DNA from: Schoenoplectus triqueter | Taxonomy: Eukaryota > Streptophyta > Magnoliopsida > Poales > Cyperaceae | Assembly (NCBI GenBank): GCA_964058805.1 | Contig: CAXKVV010000002.1 | Location: 1 to 31,269 of the forward strand | Reading direction: 5' to 3' | DNA length: 31,269 bases | Shown: piece after piece, positions 19,373 through 31,269 of the stretch | Position numbering within the stretch: position 1 is the first letter of the stretch | How the letters are laid out: each line of letters starts with the position of its first letter | Position numbers and translations under genes: made by a program | Notes under the pieces: model-generated | Told to the model about the DNA's origin: nothing | The model's input: the letters and a program-made list of their open reading frames with translations, nothing else | The model's database searches: none

Positions 19373-22332
19373 TTAATTGAGGCAGAGAAGAGTGGGTCGA
19401 TAGAGAGAGTGGCTCTGGGCAATCTCAATTCTCTCACGAGGATCATACATCGACTCATCTCTTATTGCCTGAAGAATTGCCTCTGTTGAAAGCTCCCTGA
19501 AATCCATGAGAAAAGAAATCATCATTTATTATTGGACTAGAGCAAATTAAAATCAACAGTTCACAAAGTTTGGAACTAACATCCTGCAGTTACAATGTTT
19601 TACATGTTTTTCTAATTATTTACATCATTAAGTCCATGATGAAAGACCAAATCACCCTTTAAACTTTCAAAAATTAATGAACCAGGCATAAAAAGGTGCA
19701 AAAAGCCTATATATTGAAGCATATAGCTCACTCTGTCAACATTATAAGAGATCAACATAGCAATTTCTACGGAAATCTCAAGATCAGCTGTTTCATTATT
19801 GATCCCAAGTTTAATTCATACCACATTCTATTTGAAACTAAACTGTGCATTAGATTTAAGTAAAAAAGATGCCTTGGACAGAGAGCATAAAGCTGTTGAA
19901 TTTACTGGGCAGTTACCTCTTGATCAAGATTTTGTGAAGAGTTTTAAGGATGGGGCAAAGCTCCACTGGTGCAACAGGTTTTTTCGCCTCTGGATGGATA
20001 ACACTTAAACTGTCTTGACTCAGCAGCTCATAAAATGCGTTCACAGCCGACACACCCTATATTACCAGAAGAGAAGAAAAATATCCAATGAACTATTATC
20101 ATTGCTGTTGTTGGTTTGTGGTTCTCAATTCTTTCTTTTAGCAGGAACCACAGTAAAATGGTTGTAGTGATACAACAACTACAACAATTTTCAACCCCGA
20201 AGCAATTTGAAAACAAATTTGCTCCATTACTGACTACTGTTATATCCCAACTAAGATACAGCTGAACCTAATTTGGCTTCAGTTTACCTAACAAAGAGCA
20301 ATCTGAATCAGAACACAAAAAAGGTATAGGTTTTGAGGCCAGGCCAATTCTTCTAAAGTACTATATAATAACTGCTGATACTATTCCACTTCACACCAGC
20401 GCCGCATACAAATGAAAATATGAAACAATCAAAACCTGAATGGTTCCTTTTCCTCTTATGCTGTCACCCATGTCTAGACTCAGCTCCCCTTTGGCAAGCA
20501 TCTGACCATACCATGCATTTCGGCCTTTGAGAAGCGTCACATAGGTATCAGCCAGAAGTGGGCCCGCAAGCTTCTCAGGTTCTTCAGCCAGCAAATGAGT
20601 TATGTATATCATTTCTGAGGTGCAAAGAGCAAAATAAACCGACTTGCTAGTTGCACTCTCATTGGTCAATGCCGCTACCATACCTAACAAGAAGAATACA
20701 ATGAGAAGATTCTTTGTCAAATATGCCACTAAAATGGATAGCTAAGTGAAGTTATCAGCATATAGATAGCAGTGTCACATCAGAGTAGAACTTGGGGGTG
20801 GGAGAGCATTATAGAAGTATTGGCAAATTTTCACAAGAACTCCCTTCTAATAAATATATATTTTTTGTTGTAGTAGTAGGAACTCCCTTCTAATATTATA
20901 TCAAGCATTTTCAATCCATTTATATAAGAGTAATGTTAGAGGACTCAATAATCAATTTGATAGAAATGAGGTCACATTTTACTTCTAAGTACCAAGTTCC
21001 AACATAGGATTGTAAATGCATGGTGTTCAGCTAACATTGAATTTGCAAAAAATGAAGAACTTCCTCTTCCATCTCACAATTAAAATTTACCTGCACCAAT
21101 TGCATAAACATTCTTCAAACCTCCCATGACCTCATGTGTAATGAGATCGCCATTGTCCCAAACTATGAAATGAGGCTGCCTCAGGAACTTCGCAAGAGGC
21201 TTTCGCCACTTGTCAGATCCACAAATTCGTGCATTTGCATACTCTTTGTTGTAAATCTCTGATGCAATATTAGGCCCACCAAGATATAGAATATTCTCAA
21301 TTGGAACACCAGCTGGTACAGAAAATATCGATTTAGCATGCAATAATCATTAAATATCTAAAAACTATATTGCTTGGAAACTGATAACAAAATCCAGGTG
21401 ATGATTTAATATTATCAATTTTTATTTTTATTTCTCTTTTATTTGGTTTTTGACTGAGGAGATTATTACTCCAATCTTCAAACACAACCCATGACCTCCT
21501 AAGATTTTAAAAAGTTTCTACATACTAACCAATATAAAAAACTAACATAATGTTATTAAAAAATTTAATGCGTGGATAAACAAACGAAAAAAAATAAGGT
21601 CACATATGCAAAAAACTAAATACCAAACCAGGAATAAATGAGATAAGTTTGATCCATACTTGCATTGCTAATCATCTGAGTAGGTGTTATGATTCTGGGT
21701 GCTGGATCAAGTTTTGCCTCAATCCCCTTTGCCAGTGAAATAATCACTGGGTGCCTGATTCTCTCCTTCCAATACTTGCTGATCTCCTCAAACACCTCTC
21801 GGGTCTCAGTTGATGGCACTCCGTTAATAACCACATCCGCATCCCACACAGCCTCCTGCAGGTTTGTAACCACCTTCAAAGGACACAATGGTGTGTCAAT
21901 CATATTCAAACAAAATCCATCCCTCAGTATCTCATCAGCATACAAGGTGCGGTCGCCTAACCGCCCCTCGACGTATTTCAAGTATGCACATCTCCGAATA
22001 AGCCTACGCAAAACATCTTCTCGGGAATTTATGACCTCAAACAGGTGCTCAGCTGTGGCACGATCCACAGCACGTCCAGGTCGGCGCCAGATACGAATCT
22101 GAACCTTATCACGTAGGTGGCTGTAAGCATCTTGTAGCAGTGCGCAAAAGACACTACCCCATGCACCGGCACCAACTCCCACAATTTTTAATGGGTTGTC
22201 ATCTGTTTTGCCAAGGAGGGCCCGCAATTCGTCCAGCTTGTCTTCAGAGGTAGTGTCGTTTGTTGGGTGCTGATGGGATCCATTGGGGGCGGTAGTAGTG
22301 GTGTCTATGGGTGCTTCAACTGTACCCACCAT
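19373..22332 (-). CDS. GPDHC1: Glycerol-3-phosphate dehydrogenase [NAD(+)], cytosolic plant type
   Basis: Five exons: 22332-21660, 21312-21091, 20683-20436, 20056-19917 and 19496-19373. All have GT-AG junctions and compatible phases, giving 468 residues. The enzyme interconverts dihydroxyacetone phosphate and glycerol 3-phosphate with NADH, linking glycerolipid supply to cytosolic redox balance. The Rossmann loop is [12 protein letters not shown] (about residues 49-60). Further family blocks are [29 protein letters not shown], then [20 protein letters not shown] with the catalytic lysine K291, and [16 protein letters not shown]. No transit peptide is visible: the first 40 residues are polar and Thr/Asp-rich, which fits the cytosolic form (Arabidopsis At2g41540). 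It ends YRPTLLCLN. No lesions were seen. The name rests on family resemblance and neighbourhood. Confidence 0.92.
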
Positions 22333-22860
22333 CTTGTTGATTTATTTAAGGAAAGAAAATTGAGGAGCTGGGAAGGAGCAGTTGGTATTAGTTCAAAAAA
22401 TTATTACATGTACAATTTGTTGAGTCTTGCTGGGTTGGGTTGGCAGTTAGAGGAAAGGCGACTAGGTTGGCACTAGCAGCTAGAGGAGAGGCAAGCGGCG
22501 GTTATCTGGCACCTGCTGAGTTGTTTCGAGGATTCTGATCGACGGTGGAGATCGAGGCGAGCGGCGGGGTCGCAGCGGAGATCACGACGACCTTAATGGG
22601 TTAGCAGCCAGAGGAGAGGCGAGCGTTGAGTGGCACCCGATCGACCTTGCTGGGTTGAAGCAGAGTTGATGCCACTCTTGGTGGTGACGGGGAGAAGCTG
22701 TTGTGCTCGGATCTGGCACCCGGTGACCGGTGACGAAGTGAAAGAGAGGATAGGCAGCTCGGCCTTTAGAACCCAGCCTGTCCGGCTCTTATTCGATTTT
22801 CGCAAGTTCGGTCGAACTCTATCGTGATTCGTGACGATAAGAATCGGATTTCTCAAACAC
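22333..22860 (-). promoter_or_regulatory. GC-rich upstream region of the dehydrogenase gene with degenerate repeats
   Basis: Unlike its AT-rich surroundings, 22420-22800 is GC-rich. A unit of about 30-40 bp resembling GGCAGCTAGAGGAGAGGCGAGCG, then TGGCACC, occurs at 22442-22473, 22475-22518 and 22603-22640 with mismatches. It may be the promoter or 5' UTR of the dehydrogenase gene or the remnant of an inserted element. No TATA box was identified with confidence, and the open frames on either strand here show no domain. Confidence 0.35.
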
Positions 22861-24070
22861 AGATTTTTTAATTCGATCTTTTATTTGATTATTTTTAATC
22901 TTTTTAATATTTAATATTTAATATTAATTATACTTGAAATTTTCAAAAAAACAGAAAAATTAAAATAAAATAAAAAAATAGAAAAATATAATTTAATATT
23001 TATTTATAAATATAAAATACATTAAAAAATATATATCTGACTTTTACTCTCGACCTTTATTCTGTCTTTAGAGCTCGGTAAACTTGATAAGAGCTCAACT
23101 TTTCAAGAATCAGATTTATCCCTTAAAAATTAAGTCATTTGAACTTGATTCTCTAAAAATCTTTATCAAACTTGACTCTTATTTGACTCTCTTGTAGCCT
23201 CGCTAGACTCGATCATTAAGAAGTTCGACTCAGCCCTTAAGGACAATGTTTAAGAGAAGTGAAGAAGAGCAAATAGTGACAACAATTAGATTTTTTGTAA
23301 GAAATGAAATGAGGAGACGGAGGGATTATAGAATGAGATTATTAACTGCTCAACTTTCTCTATCATACGATTTAAATAACATCAAGATGCGAATCACACA
23401 TAAGTTCACTAATTATTTCGATTGAACTGTGTGGAGTTCGAATTTGGTTCATTTTTATTTCAAATTCAATTTGAAATTATTTTAAACATAAATCAAATAA
23501 ATAAATAATGAACTTTTATTGAATTGAATATGAACAAAATATGAATGGTGAATTTTTTTTCTTGTGGTCCTAGTTGGTAGCTACCTCCTAAAAAGAAAAT
23601 CCGGGTTGTCTCTTCTTCACTGAGAATTCTCAGATGGAAAAAAGTGATAGATTTACGTCTCTTTCGCTATCTATCTTCTTCTATATTTTTATTTTATTGA
23701 TGATCTTCTACATTTGATCCTTTGTTCAATTTTTTATTTTTTCATTCATCTTTTCATCTCTCTTTTTATTTTAAAAAGAGTTTATTAATCTAAGATATTG
23801 TGCTTTGAGATATTTAAGAAGAAAAGTTTTGCTCCAACTTTAATAAATTTAAATATTAATTCAAAATTTGAAATTTTGCGGCGTACTTAATACAACTCAT
23901 ATAATCTAGCAAATGTCAAATACAATGGTATCCATCATAGTCGGTTGCTTAAAAAAATTAGGCTTCTTCAAAATGTATCTCTCTAAGACAAAATTATTTA
24001 ATTATGTTGTGTTGTTTGATTTTGGATCAAAGAGTTTTCTTCTTAATTTATGAATGTAATCTGCAAATGA
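22861..24070. other. AT-rich intergenic DNA
   Basis: No gene seen. GAGCTCG/CTCGACT-type motifs scattered in 23060-23240 resemble degraded plant repeat DNA, but no ends can be assigned. Confidence 0.35.
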
Positions 24071-24480
24071 ATTAAATTCGATCGAACTAGCTAGTGTTTG
24101 AGTTTGATTTGAAATTAATTCGAACTAAATTGAATTTGAACGAAATCAAACTCTAGATGAACTCAATTATTTTAATTTTTATATTTATTTTTATATTATC
24201 ATAAGTAATTAGAATTAAAATAATTAATATTTTATTAATTTTACATTAAATTTTAAAAAACTAACATTTATTAATTTAATAATGAATTAATAATATATTA
24301 TTAATTATAAAATAAAATAATTATATCATTACAGATATTATTGTTAATAGTTAAAATATATATAAATAACTATATATCGAACTAATTCATAAAAAAAGCT
24401 ATGGAACCAAACTCAAATCAAACTGATAAAAGTCTAATCGAACTCGAGCTAAAATCAAATCAAATACCAAACAAATTATA
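24071..24480. repeat. Possible degraded inverted-repeat element
   Basis: The left part (GTTTGAGTTTGATTTGAAAT near 24100) and right part (CCAAACTCAAATCAAACTGA near 24408) are inverted relatives of each other, separated by extremely AT-rich sequence. The arms are short and diverged, so the assignment is weak. Confidence 0.35.
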
Positions 24481-24976
24481 ATTTTTTCATGTACCCTACT
24501 AATCACCTTTTTTGAATAAAATTAGTTATCTATGGGTTTTTTATGTAAAAAAAATGAATAATTGGTAGTACGATCTGAAATTAAAATGAAAATTGAGGCG
24601 CAAGTGCTGGGAATTTACTTCTGAGATTGAATAAATAAAGAGATTTGAGTGGGAGGGTTGAGAACTGCAACCTGAAATCTAAGCGTCTATAACTGAAATT
24701 GGAAGTAAAGAGTCTGATTTATTTTAATAGGCTAAGATGCGAAGATAGTGGAAGGAATAATTGGACGGTAATTGTTCAATTCGAAACGGGAGACAAATTC
24801 ACACAAATCGACAACTAATCAACCGACCTAGGAAGAAGCATTTAAAAGATCAGCAAGGCTTAAAAAGCACCCAAAAATTTGCAGCCTAATTTTATTGACA
24901 CAAAAATCGCGTCTTTTTGGTTTTTGCGCGCAGTGTAGGTCACCAACATACTCAACAAAGGAGGATAGAGGTCAAA

Positions 24977-25162
24977 CAAGTAACCGGACCCGGATCCACT
25001 GTCGCTCGACACGGTGCGGCGCAGCACGTGGTCTGTTCGATCACTTTGAGATTCGTGTTAATACTTAAAGATTTGAGTTAGCACGAATCTCAAAGTGATC
25101 GAACGGACCACGTGTTGCGCCGCACCGTGCCGCGCGACAGCAGATCTGATTCCCAAGTAACC
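24977..25162. mobile_element. Mutator-like foldback MITE with 9-bp target duplication
   Basis: The direct repeat CAAGTAACC is at 24977-24985 and 25154-25162, perfect and exactly 9 bp. Between them lies a 168-bp GC-rich hairpin: arms 25001-25061 and 25078-25138 pair over 61 nt with about five mismatches, around a 16-nt loop (25062-25077). Weaker pairing continues outward to the ends (GGACCCGGATC at left, GATCTGATTCC at right). A CACGTG core sits in each arm (25025-25030 and 25109-25114). Nine-bp duplications and long terminal inverted repeats are the hallmarks of Mutator-superfamily elements. It has no coding capacity. Confidence 0.8.
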
Positions 25163-26751
25163 TGTAAACGTGTCGATAAGTCCAAAGCTCTGACCTTTTA
25201 ATTAAAATTGCGCAGTTGAAAGCGCTCTTTTCACCAAAATCGCACGAAAGCGAACCAAGTAAAGATGGGGACAGAGGTGTAGGATTTAAGAGGATATTGA
25301 TGAGAGAAGATGGGGAAAAGGAATTAAAGAGGGAGGATATTGACATATGAGCAGGTTGGAAATACTGGATGCCCGCAAAGATCACTATCACCGATGTATT
25401 ATAAAATTGGCAGTTCGCATGCATTACATAATGTAAAGCAAATATATGCATTCAATAACAGTTGAGTATGTATTACATAATATCCAATGTTATCCAAGTG
25501 TATGTGCATAGTAAACCGTAAAGTAAACTGAGTTGAATATGTTTAACAAATGAGTTCATTAAGATTTCGAGTAGTGACTAGTGATGTCGTCCTAATCCTT
25601 TTAGAATTGTCATCATTAATTCACTTAATGTTGTCATTTACAACTTGTCAATGAGTAGTATGTCCATTTTGGATTTTATTATTATACACTTGATCCATTT
25701 AAAACTGTCAACAAGTAACCGTAAGAATTGCGCAATGATGATAACTAGCTAGTTACATTTTTTACAAGCATCTATATTGTTAATTTAATGACATGTGAAG
25801 AATTGCAGGTTAGTCCTTTATTTTTTAAAAGAGTGTATTTAGGTTTATGTTATTTGGACGAGGAAATTGTCAACATTTTTGGGATCGGTATCCTTATATC
25901 ATTTTTTTTCTCTTCATTGATATCAAAAGGGACTACAAATAAGTTTATGACAGAAAAGAGGTGTAACCTTACGAGATTTGAGGCTACAATATAAAAGAAA
26001 AAATAATTACAAAAGAAAATAGATTCTGCCATGTGTATAGGAAGAAATACTATTAATTGGTTAATCAAAGGTAATGATTGTTACTCGTTAATCTCTCTTT
26101 TTTAATCATACCAAAAATATTTGTCTTAATCATCCAATACTTATTAAACTATCTAAAATTAATTTGATCCATAACATAATCTCCCTTAAAAAAATATGGA
26201 AAAATCTATTTTATTGCCTTCCTCACAATAAAAGCGTAGCATAGGATAGGATACTGATCCCATTTTTTAAGGACCATCATTTCAGAAATCATCATTCGCT
26301 TTGTGGCCTGTCTGGAAGTTCCTTTGATGGCAAATACAAATAACTGCCTTAATGTCACAAATGAGGGAAAGCCATACTTGACATACACTGATATTTTTAA
26401 TATGGTTCACTTTAATTTTTTAAATAATTGATGGCTTTTAAATAGGAATCTTCTTGTCTAGTTCTCACATTCTTTCAAATTGTTAACTAGCTCATAAACT
26501 CTCATATGAAAATCAATTCGAAGTTTAATACATATCTATCATTGAAATTTTCAGCCAATATATATAAATAACACAGGCAAGGTAAAATTATGAATAAGCC
26601 ATGCAAAAATGCAAATTTAACGAAAAAATATACAACACAAGAAACAACATCTATACACAAATATATACTGGTTAAAAAAAATCGCTATTTAAAGGAAAAA
26701 AAAATGTTTTAGTCTTCATTTCAAGATGCTTTTAACAAATACTTTCATACC
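25163..26751. other. Intergenic DNA and 3' flank of the Ca2+-ATPase gene
   Basis: No recognisable gene. Short open frames on both strands have no domains. The last few hundred bases before 26752 should contain the 3' UTR of the minus-strand ATPase gene. Confidence 0.4.
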
Positions 26752-29700
26752 TTAAACACCATCAGGCCCATCAGGAAGCAGTACATAATCTTTTGGTTGA
26801 ACTATTCTTTGTTTCAACAGTTCATCTGGTATGCATTTTATAATAACTGCAATAATCATGGTTATGGATCCAAGAGTAATACTTATGAGCCAAAATTGCC
26901 AGCTGAGAGGCACTGTATTTGCAAAGTTGCCAAGAAATTCAATAATTATTGCTTGAAAAATCACAGTTCCAGTAATGATGCCAATGAATATCCAGTTTTG
27001 AAGAATTCCTTCAAAAACATTGATCTTCTCCATCTCCCTACTATTTATCTCATTAAAAACCTAAAGAAGTAGAAACAATTAAAATCAATTATTGCTCTTA
27101 ATATCATCATATCATATATGGTTAATTTGGTAGGAGATATTAAGATAGCATACCTGACAGAACACAAAAGAATTAAAAATAAGTGTGTTCAAAATCGCAT
27201 CTGCATCAGTACCAATAAGATTGAATATTTTCTTGCCGCACAACACAAGTACACCCAACACTACCAACTGGTACAAGCTTTGGCCAATGATATTGCGCCA
27301 CATCGTCCTAGTAATCAAGCTATCATCCTTTCTGACAGGGGGCCTTTTCATGAGCTCCTCGTGTGGTGGCTCAGTTGCAAGTGCCAATGCACCAAGTGTA
27401 TCCATTATCATGTTCACCCAGAGCAATTGAACAGTCGTCAGTGGTGCGGTCCCTATATGGCACACAGATTTCACCTTCTTTTGGAAAAAAAAAAAAGAAT
27501 GCAGAAAAAAATTCTTGCTTGGTTTAGCTGAGAAATCTCCCTTACATTATAAGGAATATATTTTAGGCTTTTCCAAGGTATTAGACCTCAAAACAGAAAG
27601 ACACAACACATATGTTGAATTATACAGATTAACTTGCTAACTGATTGTGAATGTCAGTTGGTCCCTCTTTATTTCGGCCCATACCAGCTGTTCGATAAAA
27701 TTTCGCTGTCACTAATTTTTTTCTTGTACGCTAAGTGATAGTAGTGTATTCATATAAAATTGGCTACATACTAGCGCTCTGTTGTGCCATAACAATTAAT
27801 TGCATTAAATTAACAGAAAAGAAAGATCGAGTTTACCAATGATGCATGCAGAGAAAAAATTGACGATTAGCGCAACAATATTGACAGTGAGTTGAAATTG
27901 CAAGAACTTCTGGATATTTACGTAAACTGCACGGCCCCACTTCACCACATGTACTATCGTGGAGAAATTGTCATCCATCACTATCACATCTGCACTCTCT
28001 TTGGCCACCTACAATCCAAAATCCATGACTCAATTATAAGATAGTCTAATTCATAACTATGTCCAAAATTTTGGATAGGTCATCTCAGATGGAGTTTCAT
28101 CGAGTCCTGGGTGTTGTTCTCAGTTCTCGCTGGTCACTTAAAAATTAAGTTAAATTAGTATTGTAGCTTATAATGTAGTTTATAAATTTTAAACGATACC
28201 TCTGTACCAGAAATGCCCATAGCAACTCCAATATCTGCTCTATTCAAGGCAGGAGCATCATTTGTACCATCACCAGTTACAGCAACAACCTCATTACACA
28301 TATCTTTTAAGATCTCCACAAACCTTAACTTATCTAGTGGCGATGATCTTGCCATGACCTGGAAGAAATATAGACAATACATAAGTAAACAAGCAGAAGA
28401 TGTTCCATTATAAACAAGATAGAGATATTTAATTCAGATGAAATATAATTTAGAGTGAAGACATGTACTTATTCTAGTTTTAAGATGGGCACAATTTATT
28501 TTGGATTTGGAACACAGTTTTGCATTAGATTTACAAAGTATCATAGTAGAATCAAAACAATTGAATCTTCAATGTGATCTTATAATAAACGACATAACTT
28601 ATTAGCTTAGACCTGAATTTTAGGTGTTAGCTCCTTCAACTCTTCTGCACTCTTAGACCGAAATGCAGGGCCCTCAATGGCAATACCATCATCAGTCAAA
28701 ATCCCACAGTCTTTTGCAATAGCCTTTGCTGTGTTGATATTGTCTCCAGTGATCATGTGTATCATAATACCAGCTTCCATACAAATCTTAACTGACTCTT
28801 TCACCCCAGGACGCATAGGATCTTTGATCCCCACAACTGCTATCAAGGTGTACCTGCTTGTTGGTATTGCTTCGCTGCTATCAAATTCATCTAAATCTCT
28901 AAATGCCAAACAAAGTGTTCTCAAAGCCTCAGATGCAAATCCATTTATGATATACAAAATGTCTTTAGCTTGGTTTTGTGACATAGGAATTACATTTCCT
29001 TCTTTATCTAGGATTTTATCACACATGCCTAAAATTATCTCTGATGCACCTTTACAGAAGACACGGTACCCTCCTGGTACTGATATGACCACTGACATCA
29101 TCTTTTTTTCAGAATTGAAAGGCTCTTCTTTGACCTTTTCATTTTTCTGGAGCTGAACTCCACCAAAAACTTCTAATTTCAAGCCAAATTCTAACAAGGC
29201 AATCTCAGTCGGTGAGCCTAACACAGTGTTTTTACCATTTTTGCCCCTGGCCACCTCCGAACTGGTATTTTCAAAAATGCATTGCAGGAGAGCACCTAAT
29301 GCATTTCTTGGTATGACACTGCATAGCTCTTTGACAGGATCACTGGTGTCCGTCAAGGACTTGGAGGTATCACATAGCCAAATTTTATCCACCACCATGT
29401 GGTTGGTGGTTAACGTACCAGTCTTGTCAGTACAAATATGACCAGCAGAGCCCATGGTCTCACATGCAGCAAGATGCCTTACAAGCGCTTGAGAATCCAT
29501 TAATTTTTTCATTGCAAATGCAAGGCCGAGCGTTACAGCTAATGGTAAACCTTCAGGTACTGCCACAACCATTATAGCGACAGCAATCGCAAAATAGTTG
29601 ACTATTGTCGAAGCATATTTTGCAGACCACTCTGTACCATTTATATACTTTTCCACAAAAAACCTGACTAAAAGAACAAAAAATGTCAAAGTGGCAAATG

Positions 29701-31269
29701 CTAAACCAATTTGACCTATTAGAGCAGCAACACCATTTAACTTGATCTGTAGAGGTGTTTCATCTTCTCCACCATGAGTAAGTGTGCTCACCAATTTCCC
29801 CCACTCAGTGTTCATCCCCACGGCTGTTACAAGCATTTTGGCAGAACCATCAACCACTTTAGTCCCAGCTCTCAGAAAGGGTTTTTCATGAAAAACTTGC
29901 ACATGATCACTTTCACCAGTTAGGCTTGACTCATCTATCATGAGAGAATAACCTGATACAAATAGCCCATCAGCTGGTACTTGATCACCAATTGAAAGAT
30001 GCACAACGTCTCCAACCACTATATCATAAATCAAAACCTTTTGTCGAATCCCGTCTCTTGTGACATGTACATAAATCTTTTTCTTTTCTTTATCCAATTT
30101 GATGAATTGCAGTGATTGTCTGTAGTCGCTAACAGATGTTACAATCACCACCAAGAAAATGCTAAGTATAATACCAATGCCATCATATGTTCCTTTTGGA
30201 AACCCTTCAGCGAACAGACCAACTATCACTGAAACTACAGCACACACCATAAGTATAATGAGGGTTAGGTCATGCAAAGTATCCCAGACGAATTCGTAAA
30301 AGCCTTTGGAAGGTTTCTCAGTATACTTATTGGTACCATATATAGCCTCTCTTACATCTATCTCATCTTCTTTGATGCCTTCTTTTAATGACACTTGAAT
30401 TTTATCTGATATTCCTTCAACACCATGATGCAGTCTCAGATGTTTCGTTTGATGGTTACTAGCAATTACAGCAAGTTCATCAGAACTTATGCTAAATCCA
30501 GCTTTTCTTGCCTCCTCGGATATAGGCCATTGTGCAATTTCACCTAATTAAAGTTATATAAGCAAAGAACCAGATATAGATCAGTATTTAAAGCAAGACA
30601 GAGTTCAACTGAAAACCCAATTTTGATACGAAACACGTGGTTGTATGTTCATATTAAACTTGCAATGCACTTATTAACCGCAGACTCAAGGAGGTTAAAA
30701 GTGGAGTTACCGAAGAATTAATTATTAGATGTTGTTTTCAAGCTTTCAATGGTCCGTACAGTTTAACAAAGAACAGTTGTTAATGGAAAATCATACTACC
30801 AATAAAACGCTCTGCAGCCATTCCTATTTTGATAGCCACCCGGATCTTATCCTGACAAAATCACCAAATGGAAAAACAAAATATCAAGCATAATTTCTAC
30901 ATGGGTAGTGTCGTTTGCATCATTAAAATTGTAAAAATCTAAATGTACAGCGATACTGGCATGTGAAAATAAAACGTAGCAAAATATCTTTGATAGGAAA
31001 AGTGTGTATTTTTACTTTCTTCTTTTACTTTTTGGTGGTTCTAGGCTGCTAGCTATATAATGTCAGGCCTGCATAAGTAACAATACTGATTACTATAAGG
31101 TATAGATGCGGGGAGTTTTTGTGCATAAATATTTGATGTATTAATAAATGGTGGGTTAGTTTGTTAATATGCAGGTTATAAACTTTTGTATGAAACAAGT
31201 GGAGAACTACCATTTATTTCAAAATAAAAATCTAAATATAAGGATTGAAGTCATAAACCTGTAGACATG
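26752..31269 (-). CDS. Autoinhibited P2B-type Ca2+-ATPase, ACA4/ACA11-like (5' end cut by window)
   Basis: Exons: end of one at 31269-31259 (donor at 31258), then 30851-30800, 30543-28613, 28358-28200, 28008-27837, 27452-27154 and 27060-26752, with the stop at 26754-26752. About 973 residues are visible of the roughly 1,030 usual, so mainly the N-terminal part, where calmodulin binds and autoinhibits, is missing. The pump exports Ca2+ from the cytosol using ATP. Motifs: actuator loop [10 protein letters not shown] (about 29935-29909), PEGLPLAV in M4, phosphorylation site [13 protein letters not shown] with Asp at 29428-29426, nucleotide-binding [20 protein letters not shown], hinge TGDGTNDAP (28277-28251), and M6 [18 protein letters not shown]. 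Features such as [17 protein letters not shown] and [13 protein letters not shown] are nearer to the tonoplast-type ACA4/ACA11 than to ACA1/2/7; that placement is from memory of the family. No lesion was seen. Confidence 0.93.

Noticed and set aside
21689..22102. 137-codon plus-strand frame opposite the dehydrogenase
   Set aside because: It is antisense to exon 1 of the dehydrogenase, which carries the NAD-binding motif.
22593..22856. Open frames on both strands in the GC-rich block upstream of the dehydrogenase
   Set aside because: They arise from GC-rich repeat sequence and lack any family resemblance.
24977..25162. MicroRNA precursor as the primary explanation of the hairpin
   Set aside because: The perfect 9-bp flanking duplication and long near-perfect arms fit a transposon better; a small-RNA role remains possible but unproven.
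25065..25451. 128-codon minus-strand frame near the hairpin
   Set aside because: It runs through the arm of the inverted repeat and has no recognisable domain.
28677..29156. 159-codon plus-strand frame inside the ATPase exon
   Set aside because: It is the antisense shadow of the large ATPase exon, whose P-type motifs are unmistakable.

Overview
The window is nuclear DNA from a flowering plant, most likely a eudicot. It is AT-rich, its genes are split by GT-AG introns, and the spaces between genes are filled with small transposon remnants and TA or CT microsatellites. The protein families are plant ones: a plant F-box protein, a SAP-domain AP endonuclease, a GH17 beta-1,3-glucanase, cytosolic NAD-dependent glycerol-3-phosphate dehydrogenase, and an autoinhibited P2B Ca2+-ATPase. 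Species cannot be fixed from sequence alone.

Layout. An intronless F-box gene lies on the plus strand (826-1629) behind a clear TATA box and G-box/W-box promoter. After AT-rich, repeat-bearing DNA (about 1.6-4.3 kb, with part of a foldback element and an LTR-like segment carrying CGTTATAACG palindromes) comes a plus-strand SAP-domain AP endonuclease locus of the ARP type (4345-8293). Its catalytic exons and splice sites are recognisable, but several stop codons and a frameshift make it look like a pseudogene. The remaining genes are on the minus strand: a small acidic conserved-looking protein (8874-9230), a three-exon secreted beta-1,3-glucanase (10015-13001), a five-exon glycerol-3-phosphate dehydrogenase (19373-22332), and a Ca2+-ATPase of the ACA4/ACA11 type (26752 to the right edge), whose first exon or exons lie mostly outside the window.

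The 13.26-16.68 kb interval is a nest of short non-autonomous elements with long inverted-repeat arms, interleaved with TA microsatellites. A separate 168-bp GC-rich hairpin at 24986-25153 has 61-nt arms and is bounded by a perfect 9-bp direct repeat, the signature of a Mutator-like foldback MITE.

The genes do not form one pathway. The order ARP, glycerol-3-phosphate dehydrogenase, Ca2+-ATPase recalls the Arabidopsis chromosome 2 neighbourhood of At2g41460, At2g41540 and At2g41560, so the window is probably a conserved ancestral block in which the ARP copy has decayed. I see no new multi-gene system. The items most worth a second look are the decayed ARP gene, the 168-bp hairpin element and the nested foldback elements.
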